Of a DNA stretch of 64,000 bases, positions 52,764 to 61,976 are shown in pieces; position 1 is the stretch's first letter; each line of letters begins with the position of its first letter. The notes under the pieces are model-generated. The model was not told the origin of the DNA, made no database searches, and saw only the letters and a list, made by a program, of their open reading frames with translations. Both the position numbers and the translations under genes were made by a program. The DNA is from Reyranella sp. (GTDB taxonomy: Bacteria; Pseudomonadota; Alphaproteobacteria; Reyranellales; Reyranellaceae), in NCBI RefSeq assembly GCF_030651995.1, contig NZ_JAUSBN010000055.1, positions 1 through 64,000 of the forward strand, in the 5' to 3' direction.

Positions 52764-52891
52764 ATCCCGTCGTCTAGACCGGAGCACCGAAGGTGCGGAG
52801 TGGAGAGACCTTCGCTCAACCAATTGCCGGCAATTGGTGGGGAGAAGGTCTCTCCACTACGCGCTACGCGCTCCGGTCGAGACGACGAAAT
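52764..52891. repeat. Long palindrome, family C
   Basis: This 128-base near-perfect palindrome is centred at 52828/52829, with the core CCAATTGCCGGCAATTGG. The arms of about 60 bases share GTCGTCTAGACCGGAGC / GCTCCGGTCGAGACGAC and GTGGAGAGACCTTC / GAAGGTCTCTCCAC, with a mismatched part in the middle. It lies between two convergent genes. It is unrelated in sequence to families A and B. Confidence 0.95.
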
Positions 52892-52894
52892 ACT

Positions 52895-54133
52895 TTAATC
52901 AGCCGTCATCCCGCTACCGGCGAGACCAAACAGCTCCGTCTCCTCGCGGACACCGCGCAGGCGGTGGCGGCCGAGCGACACCAGCCGGTCGCGGCTCGCG
53001 GTCGCCGCTTCGGCGAAGGCCTGCGACATCAGCAGCGCCTGGCCGAGCGGCTCGCACAGCGCCTCGATGCGCGAGGCCTCGTTGACCGCGGGACCGATCA
53101 CCGTGAAATCGAGCCGCGTATCGGAGCCGACATTGCCGTACATGACACGGCCGGTATGCAGGGAGATGTCGAGCGACGTCGAGGGTTGTCCGGCGTTTCG
53201 CCGCTCCCCGTTCAGCGCGTCGACGCGGGCAAGCACTTCCTCCGCGGCCGCAAGCGCCGCGGCACAGACCTTGGCGCGGTCGTCGAGAACCACTGCAAAA
53301 GCCGCCAGCATGCCGTCGCCCATGAACTTCAGCACCTCGCCGTCGCGTGCAACGATCGGCTGGACCATGCAGTTGAAGTAGTCGTCGAGCAGCGCGATCA
53401 GCTCGCGACCGGGCATCGTGTCGGCGAGCGCCGTGAAGCCCCGGAGGTCGGTGAAGAGCACCACGGCCTCGACGCTCTGCACCTCGCCGCGCAGCACGGT
53501 GCCGGCCAGAACGCGGCTCGCCGGGTCGTTGCCGAGATAGGCGGCCAGCAACCCGTGGCCGATACCTCGCAGGCTGGTAGCCTTCACGGCAAGGGCGAAG
53601 ACCGGCAGCACCTCGCGCAGGAGCGCGACGTCTTCGTCGGAAAAGCCGCCCGGGCGGTCGGTTGCGGCCGAAACCGCGAGCCAGAGCCGCTCGGCATGAT
53701 CGGCCGCCGTCGGGCTGCCGACCTGCGGCGTCAACTCGCCGAAGGGCTGCACCCAGCCCATCCACTCGGTCATGCCAGCGCCGCGCAGCTCGTCGAACAC
53801 GGGGATGTCGGGCAGATCATCGGCGCCATAGAGAGGCTGTCGCAGCTCGGCGATGCCATCGCGCAGCATCGCGGCAAACGGGCTCTGCTGGATCTGCGCT
53901 GAATCGATATCGGCGTGGCCGAACTCGAAATGCCGGGTGACACCTTCGCTCGAGTTCCAGATCAGGCTGCGCGCGCGCACCATGGGATGCAGCGTGTTCA
54001 TGCCCACGAACATGCGCTCGACCCGAAGGCCGGCCTCGTTGAGACGCCGGCCGAAGCCGTCGACCAGCTCCTCAAGCGGCATGTTGCGCAGGCCGGCCTG
54101 CGACAGCCAGCCTGCAGGCTGGATCGGCGTCAC
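52895..54133 (-). CDS. Class IIIb adenylate cyclase, soluble
   Basis: This 412-residue protein has a C-terminal class III cyclase domain: metal D229 (FTDLRGF) and D273 (FMGDGMLA), adenine-pocket K269, T344 (DFTVIGPAVNEASR) as the class IIIb Thr position, N351 and R355. The N-terminal 220 residues have no membrane helix and may be a sensor domain resembling those of adenylate cyclases in rhizobia, but I cannot name it. It starts 15 bases after the deacetylase stop and is the last gene of the minus-strand run. Confidence 0.9.
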   Translation of the reverse strand: MTPIQPAGWLSQAGLRNMPLEELVDGFGRRLNEAGLRVERMFVGMNTLHPMVRARSLIWNSSEGVTRHFEFGHADIDSAQIQQSPFAAMLRDGIAELRQPLYGADDLPDIPVFDELRGAGMTEWMGWVQPFGELTPQVGSPTAADHAERLWLAVSAATDRPGGFSDEDVALLREVLPVFALAVKATSLRGIGHGLLAAYLGNDPASRVLAGTVLRGEVQSVEAVVLFTDLRGFTALADTMPGRELIALLDDYFNCMVQPIVARDGEVLKFMGDGMLAAFAVVLDDRAKVCAAALAAAEEVLARVDALNGERRNAGQPSTSLDISLHTGRVMYGNVGSDTRLDFTVIGPAVNEASRIEALCEPLGQALLMSQAFAEAATASRDRLVSLGRHRLRGVREETELFGLAGSGMTAD

Positions 54134-54148
54134 GGTTTCACCGCGGCG

Positions 54149-55063
54149 TCACGCCGGTGGCGGCGTCATCGTCCCAGCCGGCAGCGCGGCGCAATGATCG
54201 TAGATGTCGCTGGGTCGCGTGAACCAGACCTTGTCCTTCTGCGGATGGTGCGCGATGTGCTGCAGCGCCTCGCGCAGTGCCCGCAGCCGGTAGGGCTGGC
54301 CCACGATCATCGTGTGGAGCGCGATGCCGCAGACCAGCGGCTGCTTCGCCGACTGGCGCAGCAACTCCTCGAACTGGCCGATGATCATATCGCGGAACTC
54401 TTCGCCGCTGTGATGACGCACCAGCACCTGCGGGCTGTCATTGACCTCGATCGGATACGGCACGCTCATCAGCGGGCCCGAGCGCGTCTTCATCCAGATC
54501 GGCTGGTCGTCGTTGGGCCAGTCCATCAGGAAGTCGTAGCCGGTCTCCTTCAGCAGATCGGGCGTGACGCGGGTCGAGGCCATCCACGGCGCCATCCAGC
54601 CGCGCGGCCGCTTGCCCGAGGCCTTCTCGATCGAATCGCTGATCTCCTGGAGGAAGCGCTTCTCGTCGGCCTCCCACATGCCGCCATGGCGCTCGGCGTT
54701 GGTGCGGCCATGGCCGATGAACTCGTCGCCACGGGCCTTCAGCGCGTCGACGATCTGCGGCGCATAGTCGAATACCGTCGTGTTGATCAGGTGCGCGGCA
54801 GGCAGGTTGAGCTCGTCGAAAAGTTCCAGGCAGCGCCAGACTCCGACCCGGTTGCCATAGTCGCGCCACGCGAAGGTGCGCGGATCGGGTGGCGGGTTGG
54901 CGACGGTGAGGAGATGTCCCTCGCCCGCGCCAAAGGCGAAATGCTCGATGTTGAGGCCGAGATAGACCGCGAGCCGCTTGCCCTCGGGCCAGGAATAATC
55001 CTTGCGCTCGGTAATCGGCGAATAGGGGTAACGGTCGTGGTACGGCAGCCTGATCGTGTGCAT
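54149..55063 (-). CDS. Polysaccharide deacetylase family protein
   Basis: This 304-residue protein belongs to the carbohydrate esterase 4/PuuE-like group of polysaccharide deacetylases, with GLNIEHFAFGAGEG, FDELNLPAAHLINTTVFDYA and GDEFIGHGRTNAERHGGM as the conserved segments. PuuE-type members act on allantoin or other small amides. It has no signal peptide. The start MHTIRLPY at 55063 lies 2 bases after the dioxygenase stop. Confidence 0.85.
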   Translation of the reverse strand: MHTIRLPYHDRYPYSPITERKDYSWPEGKRLAVYLGLNIEHFAFGAGEGHLLTVANPPPDPRTFAWRDYGNRVGVWRCLELFDELNLPAAHLINTTVFDYAPQIVDALKARGDEFIGHGRTNAERHGGMWEADEKRFLQEISDSIEKASGKRPRGWMAPWMASTRVTPDLLKETGYDFLMDWPNDDQPIWMKTRSGPLMSVPYPIEVNDSPQVLVRHHSGEEFRDMIIGQFEELLRQSAKQPLVCGIALHTMIVGQPYRLRALREALQHIAHHPQKDKVWFTRPSDIYDHCAALPAGTMTPPPA

Positions 55064-55065
55064 TC

Positions 55066-55908
55066 CTACCTCTTGACGACCGCAACCTTGTTGTCGGTCT
55101 GCTCGATATTCATCTTCCGGAACCGGTCCACCGCCTCGGCATGGAAGGCGCGCTCCTCGGGACCCGCCTCGTGCAGCGGCCGGCGCTCGTCGTCGAAGTG
55201 CCCGTATCTGTCCTCGCCGCGCACCAGCATGGCGCTCACCCGCGTCGGCGAGGTGCAGCGCGCCGAGGTCGGGATGTAGCTGATGCCGAGGCCGATGCGC
55301 CGGTCGTTCGAGCGGTTGGGCCGCGAATTGTGCACGAGATGCGTATGGTGCAACGAGAACTGGCCCGCTTTCACCGGCATGAAGGCCGTCCGGCTGCGAT
55401 CGAAGTCGCCCGCCAGCTCCTGGCCGCGCGACAGCAGGTTCTCCGGATCCTGCATCTCCGCGTGCGGCAGCTGGCCGAGTTTGTGCGACCCCGGCACGAC
55501 CTCCATGCAGCCCGCCTCGACCGGCGCGTCGGTCAGGGCGACCCACGCCGTGACATGGCAGGCGGGTTCCAGCGCGAAATAGGTCGCATCCTGGTGCCAG
55601 CTCACATAGGCGCCGGAGCCGGCATCCTTGGGCCAGACGCTGAGATGGAACAGCCGGATGTCGGGACCGATCAGGTCTTCGACGGCATCCAGCACCTCGG
55701 GCGAACGCACGATTTCATCAACCCAGGGAAACAGGAGGTGCGGCTTGAAATTGTGGCCACGCGTCAGCTTCTGGTCCTGGGCGCGCTCGAAGGCCTCGAG
55801 CCTGTCCCGCCAGGCCCGCGTCCGTTCGGTCGAGAAAGCGTCGACCGGACAGACATAGCCGTCGCGCGCATAGGCTTCGATCTGATCGGGTGTGAGTTTC
55901 TTCGGCAT
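55066..55908 (-). CDS. Phytanoyl-CoA dioxygenase (PhyH) family protein
   Basis: This 280-residue Fe(II)/2-oxoglutarate dioxygenase has the iron ligands in SWHQDATYF (H and D) and the distal H in THLVHNSRPN, with R in the RSNDRRIGLG segment for 2-oxoglutarate. The start MPKKLTPDQ at 55908 is 1 base after the SDR stop, so SDR, dioxygenase and deacetylase are a tight operon. The family oxidises diverse small substrates. Confidence 0.9.
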   Translation of the reverse strand: MPKKLTPDQIEAYARDGYVCPVDAFSTERTRAWRDRLEAFERAQDQKLTRGHNFKPHLLFPWVDEIVRSPEVLDAVEDLIGPDIRLFHLSVWPKDAGSGAYVSWHQDATYFALEPACHVTAWVALTDAPVEAGCMEVVPGSHKLGQLPHAEMQDPENLLSRGQELAGDFDRSRTAFMPVKAGQFSLHHTHLVHNSRPNRSNDRRIGLGISYIPTSARCTSPTRVSAMLVRGEDRYGHFDDERRPLHEAGPEERAFHAEAVDRFRKMNIEQTDNKVAVVKR

Positions 55909-55909
55909 G

Positions 55910-56662
55910 TCAGTGCGCCGTCCAGCCGCCGTCGACGAACAGCAGCGATCCCGTGGTGAAGGAGGAGTCGGAAGAGGCGAGGAAGAGCGCCGCCTTGGCA
56001 ACCTCCTCCGGCTGGCCGATGCGGCCCATCGGATGGCGCACCTTCCAGAGGGCGCGTGCCGCCTCGGGGTCGCGCTGCCGCTTCAGCGAGCGGGCCGGCA
56101 TCGGCGTGTCGATGACGCCGGGCATCAGCGCATTGATGCGGATGCCCTGGGCGGCATGGTCGACGGCGACGGTCTTGGTGAACGACACGATCGCGCCCTT
56201 GGAAGCGATGTAGGCCACGTTGGTCCCGAGGCTCGACTGCGCAAGCTGCGAGCCCAGGGTGACGATGGCGCCGGACTTCGCCGCGATCATCGGCTGGATC
56301 GCGTGATGCACCCAGAGAAAGGTGCCCTTCACGTTGATCGCGAAGGTGCGGTCCCAGGTCGCCTCGTCGATCTTGTCGACCGTGCCGCCGAACGAGGCGC
56401 CGGCCGCCGTCACCAGCACGTCGAGGCGGCCCCATTTCTCGAGGACCTTTTCCACGCCGGCGCGCGCCTGGTCGCCGTTACTGACATCCGCAGGCCAGAT
56501 GAGCGTTTCGCCGCCGATTTCGGCAGCGACCTTCGCCAACCCCGTCTCGTCTAGATCGACGAGCGCGACCTTGGCGCCTTCGGTTGCGAACAGCCGGGCG
56601 GTCGCGGCGCCGATGCCGGATGCCGCGCCCGTGACGATGGCCACCTGATCCTTGAGCTTCAT
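55910..56662 (-). CDS. SDR-family dehydrogenase
   Basis: This 250-residue classical SDR has the cofactor motif TGAASGIG, the ALVDLD acidic site that favours NAD, TAAGASFGG and the catalytic YIASKGA. The C-terminal SSDSSFTTGSLLFVDGGWTA is typical. It is the first gene of the run that leads through the PhyH dioxygenase and deacetylase to the cyclase. Confidence 0.92.
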   Translation of the reverse strand: MKLKDQVAIVTGAASGIGAATARLFATEGAKVALVDLDETGLAKVAAEIGGETLIWPADVSNGDQARAGVEKVLEKWGRLDVLVTAAGASFGGTVDKIDEATWDRTFAINVKGTFLWVHHAIQPMIAAKSGAIVTLGSQLAQSSLGTNVAYIASKGAIVSFTKTVAVDHAAQGIRINALMPGVIDTPMPARSLKRQRDPEAARALWKVRHPMGRIGQPEEVAKAALFLASSDSSFTTGSLLFVDGGWTAH

Positions 56663-56703
56663 GGCAGGGAGCTTAGCCCGCCATGCCGTCTCTTGTCAGC
56701 GCG

Positions 56704-57474
56704 TCAGCGCGGTCGCTTGCGCAACGGACGTTTGCTCTGCGCGCGACGCGCCAGCATGTTCAGGCCTTCGACCAGCCCGGAGAACGCCATTGCGGCGTAG
56801 ATGTAGCCCTTGGGCACGTGCATGCCCATGCCGTCGGCGATCAGGGTCATGCCGATCATCAACAGAAAGCTCAGCGCCAGCATGACGATGGTCGGATTGT
56901 TGCCGATGAACCTGGCCAGGCCGTCCGCCGCAGCAAGCATCAGGCCAACCGCCACGACCACGGCGATTACCATGATCGGAATATGGTCTGTCATGCCGAC
57001 GGCCGTAATGATGCTGTCGAGCGAGAATACGAGGTCGAGGATCAAAATCTGGCCAATCACGCCCACGAACGTGACGCCCGCGGCGCCACCGACCGACGGT
57101 TCCTTGTCCTCATGATCTGCCGCGACATGGTCGCGGATCTCGCTGGTCGCCTTGTAGATCAGGAACAGGCCGCCACCGATCAGGATGAGATCCCGCCACG
57201 AAAATCCATGCCCGAACAGTGAAAAGAGCGGCGCGGTGAGCTGGACGATGAAGGCAACGCCGCCCAGCAGCGCAAGCCGCAGGAACACCGCCAGCCCGAT
57301 GCCGATGCGCCGGGCGCGGAACCGCTTCTCCTCCGGCAGCTTGTTGGTCAGGATGGAGATGAAGATGAGGTTGTCGATGCCCAGCACGACTTCCATGACG
57401 ATCAGGGTCGCAAGCGCGGCCCAGGCTTGCGGGTCGCGGGCGAGAATCTGGAGTTCTTCCATGGGCTCCAACAT
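56704..57474 (-). CDS. TerC-family integral membrane protein
   Basis: This 256-residue protein has about seven membrane helices and the TerC-family segments [20 protein letters not shown] and [20 protein letters not shown] with paired Asp residues. TerC-like proteins are implicated in metal (Mn) export and tellurite resistance. The C-terminus is very basic ([14 protein letters not shown]). The start may be 57474 or the Met at 57462. Confidence 0.9.
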   Translation of the reverse strand: MLEPMEELQILARDPQAWAALATLIVMEVVLGIDNLIFISILTNKLPEEKRFRARRIGIGLAVFLRLALLGGVAFIVQLTAPLFSLFGHGFSWRDLILIGGGLFLIYKATSEIRDHVAADHEDKEPSVGGAAGVTFVGVIGQILILDLVFSLDSIITAVGMTDHIPIMVIAVVVAVGLMLAAADGLARFIGNNPTIVMLALSFLLMIGMTLIADGMGMHVPKGYIYAAMAFSGLVEGLNMLARRAQSKRPLRKRPR

Positions 57475-57540
57475 AGGTCATTGCTGCATCCCGCCAAGAG
57501 ACCTTTATTTTGCGGGATCAAGCCGTTAAGCCCGGAACCG

Positions 57541-58779
57541 ATGCCCTCCCCCGCCGTTTCCATGCGGCCCACCCCTGACAGACTGCCTCCTGCCGCCCCC
57601 ACGATCGCCATCGTGTTGCTGTCGGTTGCCGCCTTCGCGTCTGCGGCGAACATGCGTGTGATTGACCCGCTGCTGGTGCAGCTCTCCGTCGCCTTCGGGG
57701 TCACCGTCGGCGCGGCGTCGATCGCCGCCACCGCCTTCCTGTTCGCCAACGGCGTCTTCGTGCTGGTGCACGGCCCGTTCGGCGACCGCTATGGCAAGAT
57801 GCCGGTGGTCGCCATCGCCTGCATCGGCGCCGCCCTCTGCTGCATGCTGAGCGCCGTGTCGGCATCGCTGGGCATGCTCACCCTGGCGCGCTTCCTGACG
57901 GGCGTCACAGGCTCGGCGATCATTCCGCTCGCCATCGCCTGGGTCGGCGACAATGTGAGTTACGAGAAACGGCAGGCGACGCTCGCCCGCTTCCTTACCG
58001 GCCAGACGCTCGGCCTGATGACGGGGTCGGCGCTGGGCGGCGCCCTCGGCGACTGGCTGGGCTGGCGTTCCGTCTTCTGGGTTCTGGCCGCGATCTACAT
58101 CCTGGCCGGCGGCGCGCTGTTCGCGGTCATGCGCGCCCGGCCCGACATCGCCCGTCCGGGCGAGCGCGCGGCGGGCTCGATGATCGGCCAGATGGTCCGC
58201 GTCATCCGGCGGCCCTGGGCGCTCACGGTGATCCTGGTCGTGGCGTTGGAGGGCGGCGTCTTCTGGGGCGCCTTCACCTTCGTCGGCGCCGACCTGCACC
58301 AGCGCTTCGGCCTGGGCTTCGCCGCCATTGGGCTCGCCGTTGCCGCCTTCGGCGCCGGCGGCTTTCTCTATGTGATGGTGGCGCACCATCTGGTCCGCAT
58401 CCTGGGCGAGCGCGGCCTCTGCACCTGGGGCGGCACGGGGCTGGGCATCGCCTTCGCGGCCATGGCGCTGGCGCCGACCGCCGAGGTCGAGTTCGCCGCC
58501 ATCGTCCTGTCGGGCGTGTCGTTCTACATGTTCCACAACACGCTGCAGACAAACGGCACGCAGATGGCGCCGGAAGCCCGCGGCGCCGGCATGGCGTTGT
58601 TCGCCCTCTGCCTGTTCATGGGCCAGGCGATCGGCGTGCCCATCGCGGCGCCGATCGTGGACCGCTGGGGCGCGCCGCCCGTCTTCTGGGCGGCCGCGAT
58701 CGTGCTGCCGCTGCTGGCCTTCTGGTTCTCCGCCGCGATCGGCCGGCGCGCTCAGTTGACCGGCGAAACCCGGAACTGA
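57541..58779 (+). CDS. MFS transporter
   Basis: This 412-residue MFS protein has 12 predicted helices, with NMRVIDPLLVQLSVAFGVTV in helix 1-2, GPFGDRYGKMPV as the cytoplasmic A-motif and ARFLTGVTGSAIIPLAIAWV in helix 4-5. It resembles the DHA1-type sugar or drug efflux branch. The start ATG 57541 opens into a short Pro-rich N-terminus. Its end overlaps the convergent aldo/keto reductase gene by 28 bases. Confidence 0.88.
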   Translation: MPSPAVSMRPTPDRLPPAAPTIAIVLLSVAAFASAANMRVIDPLLVQLSVAFGVTVGAASIAATAFLFANGVFVLVHGPFGDRYGKMPVVAIACIGAALCCMLSAVSASLGMLTLARFLTGVTGSAIIPLAIAWVGDNVSYEKRQATLARFLTGQTLGLMTGSALGGALGDWLGWRSVFWVLAAIYILAGGALFAVMRARPDIARPGERAAGSMIGQMVRVIRRPWALTVILVVALEGGVFWGAFTFVGADLHQRFGLGFAAIGLAVAAFGAGGFLYVMVAHHLVRILGERGLCTWGGTGLGIAFAAMALAPTAEVEFAAIVLSGVSFYMFHNTLQTNGTQMAPEARGAGMALFALCLFMGQAIGVPIAAPIVDRWGAPPVFWAAAIVLPLLAFWFSAAIGRRAQLTGETRN

Positions 58780-59732
58780 TAGGGCGCCTCGAGCTCCTTG
58801 CACTCCTCAGGCGTGAGCAAGATCTCGGTCGACTTCGCGGCCGACGTCAGCTGGTCGAGATCCGTGGCACCGATGATCGGCGCGCCCATGTAGGGCTTGT
58901 GCAGCAGCCAGGCGAGCGCCGCCTGGGCCGGCGTGCAGCCCTTCTCCCGGGCAATCTTCTTCAGCCGCTCGACGATTTCCCAGTCGCAGTCGCGATAGGT
59001 GCCGTCCTTGACGACCGTATCGTTCTTCGCCCGCTCGGTGCTGCCGCCGCCGTCCTTGTTGCGGTTGCCGGCCAGGAAGCCACGCGCCAGCGGCGAATAG
59101 GGGATGAGGCCGACGCCCTGCTCGTGGCAGAGCCGGTTCATCTCATGCTCTTCCTCGCGCTGGATCAGGTTGTAGAGGTTCTGCATGGCAATCGGCCTTG
59201 CATAGCCCTTCCAGTCGGCCACCATGACCATCTGCGCGAATTTGTAGGCCGGCATGGTGGAGCCGCCGATGTAGCGCACCTTGCCCGAACGCACGATCTG
59301 GTCGAGCGAGTACATGGTCTCCTCGATCGGCGTGTGCGGATCGAGCCGATGGACCTGGTAGACGTCGATATAGTCGGTCTGCAACCGCTTCAGCTGGGCG
59401 TCGACCGAGGACATCAGGTGCTTGCGGCCGGTGCCGACGTCGTTCTGGGTCTCGCTCATGCGGATGCCCACCTTGGTCGACAGCACGAAGTCCTCGCGCC
59501 GGGCCATCTTCATGAGCGTGGCGCCCATGATCTCCTCGGAGCGGCCGAAATTGTAGGTGTCGGCGGTGTCGAAGAAAGTGATGCCGACGTCGAGCGCGCG
59601 CTTGAAATAGGCCGGCGCTTCGGACTCGTCGAACTTGCCCCAGCCCCGCCGGCCCTTGGCGCCCCAGGAGTTACCGCCGAGGCAGATCCGGCTGACGATC
59701 AGGCCCGAGCGGCCGAGCGGTCCATACTTCAT
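58752..59732 (-). CDS. Aldo/keto reductase
   Basis: This 326-residue NADPH-dependent aldo/keto reductase shows the catalytic tetrad segments FFDTADTYN (D, Y), LSTKVG (K) and YQVHRLD (H). The C-terminal MGAPIIGATDLDQL is typical of the YhdN/Tas-like group. It overlaps the MFS gene by 28 bases at the 3' end. It is separated by a terminator from the hydroxyacid dehydrogenase gene, so it has its own promoter. Confidence 0.93.
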   Translation of the reverse strand: MKYGPLGRSGLIVSRICLGGNSWGAKGRRGWGKFDESEAPAYFKRALDVGITFFDTADTYNFGRSEEIMGATLMKMARREDFVLSTKVGIRMSETQNDVGTGRKHLMSSVDAQLKRLQTDYIDVYQVHRLDPHTPIEETMYSLDQIVRSGKVRYIGGSTMPAYKFAQMVMVADWKGYARPIAMQNLYNLIQREEEHEMNRLCHEQGVGLIPYSPLARGFLAGNRNKDGGGSTERAKNDTVVKDGTYRDCDWEIVERLKKIAREKGCTPAQAALAWLLHKPYMGAPIIGATDLDQLTSAAKSTEILLTPEECKELEAPYQFRVSPVN

Positions 59733-59744
59733 CGATATCCCCTC

Positions 59745-59781
59745 AAAAACTGCGGCACCGGTCGCCTCGACCGATGCCGCA
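59745..59781 (-). terminator. Intrinsic terminator after the hydroxyacid dehydrogenase gene
   Basis: On the minus strand a 14-base stem TGCGGCATCGGTCG/CGACCGGTGCCGCA (one G-T pair) with loop AGG is followed by GTTTTTG. It lies 29 bases past the dehydrogenase stop (59810). Confidence 0.88.
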
Positions 59782-59809
59782 AGTCCAAGCTCCGCCTTTG
59801 TCCGGGCTC

Positions 59810-60805
59810 CTAGCCGAGCACTTCCTTGTTCACGCAGTTCGCCGCGTTGGGCTTTCCGTCGAATACGCTCAGGATGTTCTCGATGGCGGTGACGGCCATG
59901 CGGTCGCTCGCCTCCTTGGTGACGCCCGCCATGTGCGGGCTGAAGATCACGTTCTCCAAGGTGAACAGCTTGTTCGCCGGATCCGGCGGCTCCTTGTCGA
60001 GCACGTCGAGACCGGCGCCGCGCAGCTTGCCGGTGCTCAGCGCCTCGTACAGCGCATCCTCGTTGACGATGCCGCCGCGCGCGGTGTTCACCAGGAAGGC
60101 GCCGGGCTTCATGAGGCCCAGTGTCTCCTTGTTGAACATGTTGATCGTCTCGGGCGCCTTGGGGCAGTGCACCGACACGAAGTCGACCCGGGGCAGGATC
60201 GCCTTGAGATCGGTCACCTTGGTGGCGCCGGCCTTTTGGATGTCGGCCTCGGAGAGGTTCGGATCGAGGACGAAGACTTCCATGTCGAAGGCGACGCAGC
60301 GCTTCACCGTGCGCGAGCCGATGCGGCCCATGCCGACGACCAAGATGGTCTTGCCCGACAGATCGGCCGGCAGGTCGGAGAGGCGCTGGCCCCAGCCCTT
60401 CTCACGCACGAAACGGTCGTACTTCTTCACCAGGCGCGCCGAAGCCAGCAGCATGTACATCGCGTGCTCGGCCACGGAGACCGAATTGGCGATGCCGGTC
60501 GTCATGAGCGGTATCTTGCGCTTGTTCAGCGCCGGGATCTCGACCGCATCGAAGCCGACGCCGAGACGAGCCACCACCATCATGCCGGGTGCCGCGTCGA
60601 GTTCGGCCTGGCGGAAGGGCGTGGCACCGAGGGTCACGGCATTGGCGTCCGCGAGCTTCGGGTGCAGCGACGGCACCGTGTCGTCGGTCAGGATCTCGTA
60701 GTCGACATCGTCGCGCGCCTTGAGAACGTCGATTCCCGCCTCCGGCATGCGGCCGACGATCAGCACCTTCTTGCGGTTCTTGCCTGTATTCGGGCCCGTA
60801 TTCAT
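59810..60805 (-). CDS. D-3-phosphoglycerate dehydrogenase-like hydroxyacid dehydrogenase
   Basis: This 331-residue NAD-dependent 2-hydroxyacid dehydrogenase has VARLGVGFDAVEIPA, nucleotide loop VVGMGRIGSRTVKRC, catalytic Arg in NTARGGIVNE, Glu in DVLDKEPPD and His in FSPHMAGVT. The start MNTGPNTG at 60805 has AGGGGA 6 bases upstream; a longer in-frame start at 60832 lacks one. It lacks an ACT domain, so a role in serine synthesis is not assured. It lies downstream of the Lrp gene. Confidence 0.9.
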   Translation of the reverse strand: MNTGPNTGKNRKKVLIVGRMPEAGIDVLKARDDVDYEILTDDTVPSLHPKLADANAVTLGATPFRQAELDAAPGMMVVARLGVGFDAVEIPALNKRKIPLMTTGIANSVSVAEHAMYMLLASARLVKKYDRFVREKGWGQRLSDLPADLSGKTILVVGMGRIGSRTVKRCVAFDMEVFVLDPNLSEADIQKAGATKVTDLKAILPRVDFVSVHCPKAPETINMFNKETLGLMKPGAFLVNTARGGIVNEDALYEALSTGKLRGAGLDVLDKEPPDPANKLFTLENVIFSPHMAGVTKEASDRMAVTAIENILSVFDGKPNAANCVNKEVLG

Positions 60806-60880
60806 CGTTTCCCCTGCGATCTTGTCATGCAAACGGCGGCGATCCTAAGGCCGGCCGGCGCGCGAGGCCAGAGCCCGCAA

Positions 60881-61360
60881 CTAGGGCAGGTAGTTCAACG
60901 GCAACCGCGTGGTGGACTTGATCTCCTCCATCGCGAACATCGAGGTCACGTCGGACAGCTCGATCTTGGCGATCAGGCGCTTGTAGAAGGCGTCGTAGGC
61001 CTCGATGTCGGGCAGCGCGAGGCGGATCAGGTAGTCGATTTCACCACTCATGCGATAGCAGTCCATGACCTCCGGGAACGAGGCGATGGCCTTGGCGAAG
61101 CGGGTCAGCCACTGGGCACTGTGCTGCGCGGTGCGCACTGCCACGAAGACGGTGACGCCGGCATTGACGGCCTTGCGGTCGAGCAGCGCCACGCGCGACC
61201 GCACGATGCCCTCCTCCTGCAGGCGGTTGATGCGCCGCCAGCAGGGCGTCGTCGACAGGCCGACACGCTTGGCGACCTCGGCCAGCGGCATGTCGGCATT
61301 GTCCTGGAGGCAATCCAGAATCTTCTTGTCGAAGGAATCCAGTGTGAATTTTCCGGCCAT
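60881..61360 (-). CDS. Lrp/AsnC-family transcriptional regulator
   Basis: This 159-residue regulator has an N-terminal helix-turn-helix (LDSFDKKILDCLQDNADMPL then LSTTPCWRRINRLQEEGIV) and a C-terminal RAM/ligand domain (VMDCYRMSGEIDYLIRLALP). It lies 75 bases upstream of the hydroxyacid dehydrogenase on the same strand and may control it and itself. Confidence 0.93.
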   Translation of the reverse strand: MAGKFTLDSFDKKILDCLQDNADMPLAEVAKRVGLSTTPCWRRINRLQEEGIVRSRVALLDRKAVNAGVTVFVAVRTAQHSAQWLTRFAKAIASFPEVMDCYRMSGEIDYLIRLALPDIEAYDAFYKRLIAKIELSDVTSMFAMEEIKSTTRLPLNYLP

Positions 61361-61451
61361 CGACCTTCCTGAGGAATTACATGCTCAACTTTGGCGGTAC
61401 CGGCGCAAAGGTAGCAAGCTGTTTCCGGCCCCGGCCGATACAATTCCCCTC

Positions 61452-61700
61452 ATGATCCGCCGCTTCACCGAACATCCCGCCTCGGTCAACGAGACCTACT
61501 TCCAGCATATGGGCATGGCCTTCGGCTTCGGCGCCAGGATGCTGATCGGCTCGCTTGCCTGTTTCGTTCACGGCTTTTTTCCGTGGCTGTGCCTGACCCG
61601 CGGCAGCGATACGGTCCGCACGCTCCATCACCGCATGGTGAGCCATCGCGTGGTGCGTCCCGCAAAGGACGACGCCACGGCCGTCGCGGCGGGCGACTAG
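61452..61700 (+). CDS. DUF6356-like small protein
   Basis: This 82-residue protein has FTEHPASVNETYFQHMGMAF followed by GFGARMLIGSLACFVHGFFP with a hydrophobic helix. I believe it is the DUF6356 family of alphaproteobacteria, whose function is unknown. It is divergent from the Lrp gene. About 275 bases then follow with no supported gene until the HPF-like gene. Confidence 0.7.
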   Translation: MIRRFTEHPASVNETYFQHMGMAFGFGARMLIGSLACFVHGFFPWLCLTRGSDTVRTLHHRMVSHRVVRPAKDDATAVAAGD

Positions 61701-61976
61701 CCCCGCTCTCCGGCTTTGCTGGTTTGCCCGTCGCGACGTTTTTCATCGCGACGATTACCTTCGCGGCGCTTCCAGCCGGCGGAGCACCGCGCCATGAGCT
61801 TTCCCCGCCGCCCGGCCAGACCAAGCCTCGAATAATTTCCGCCGCGCCCCTGTGGTGCGCGACAGTGGAGCCCTATGTCATGGAATGAGGGCTGCCGGGA
61901 CGCCCTCGATGGCAGCGCAACCCCTTCCGGACGTGTTACGTTTTCCTTGGGGGAGCGAACAGAAGCGGAGGCTCTA

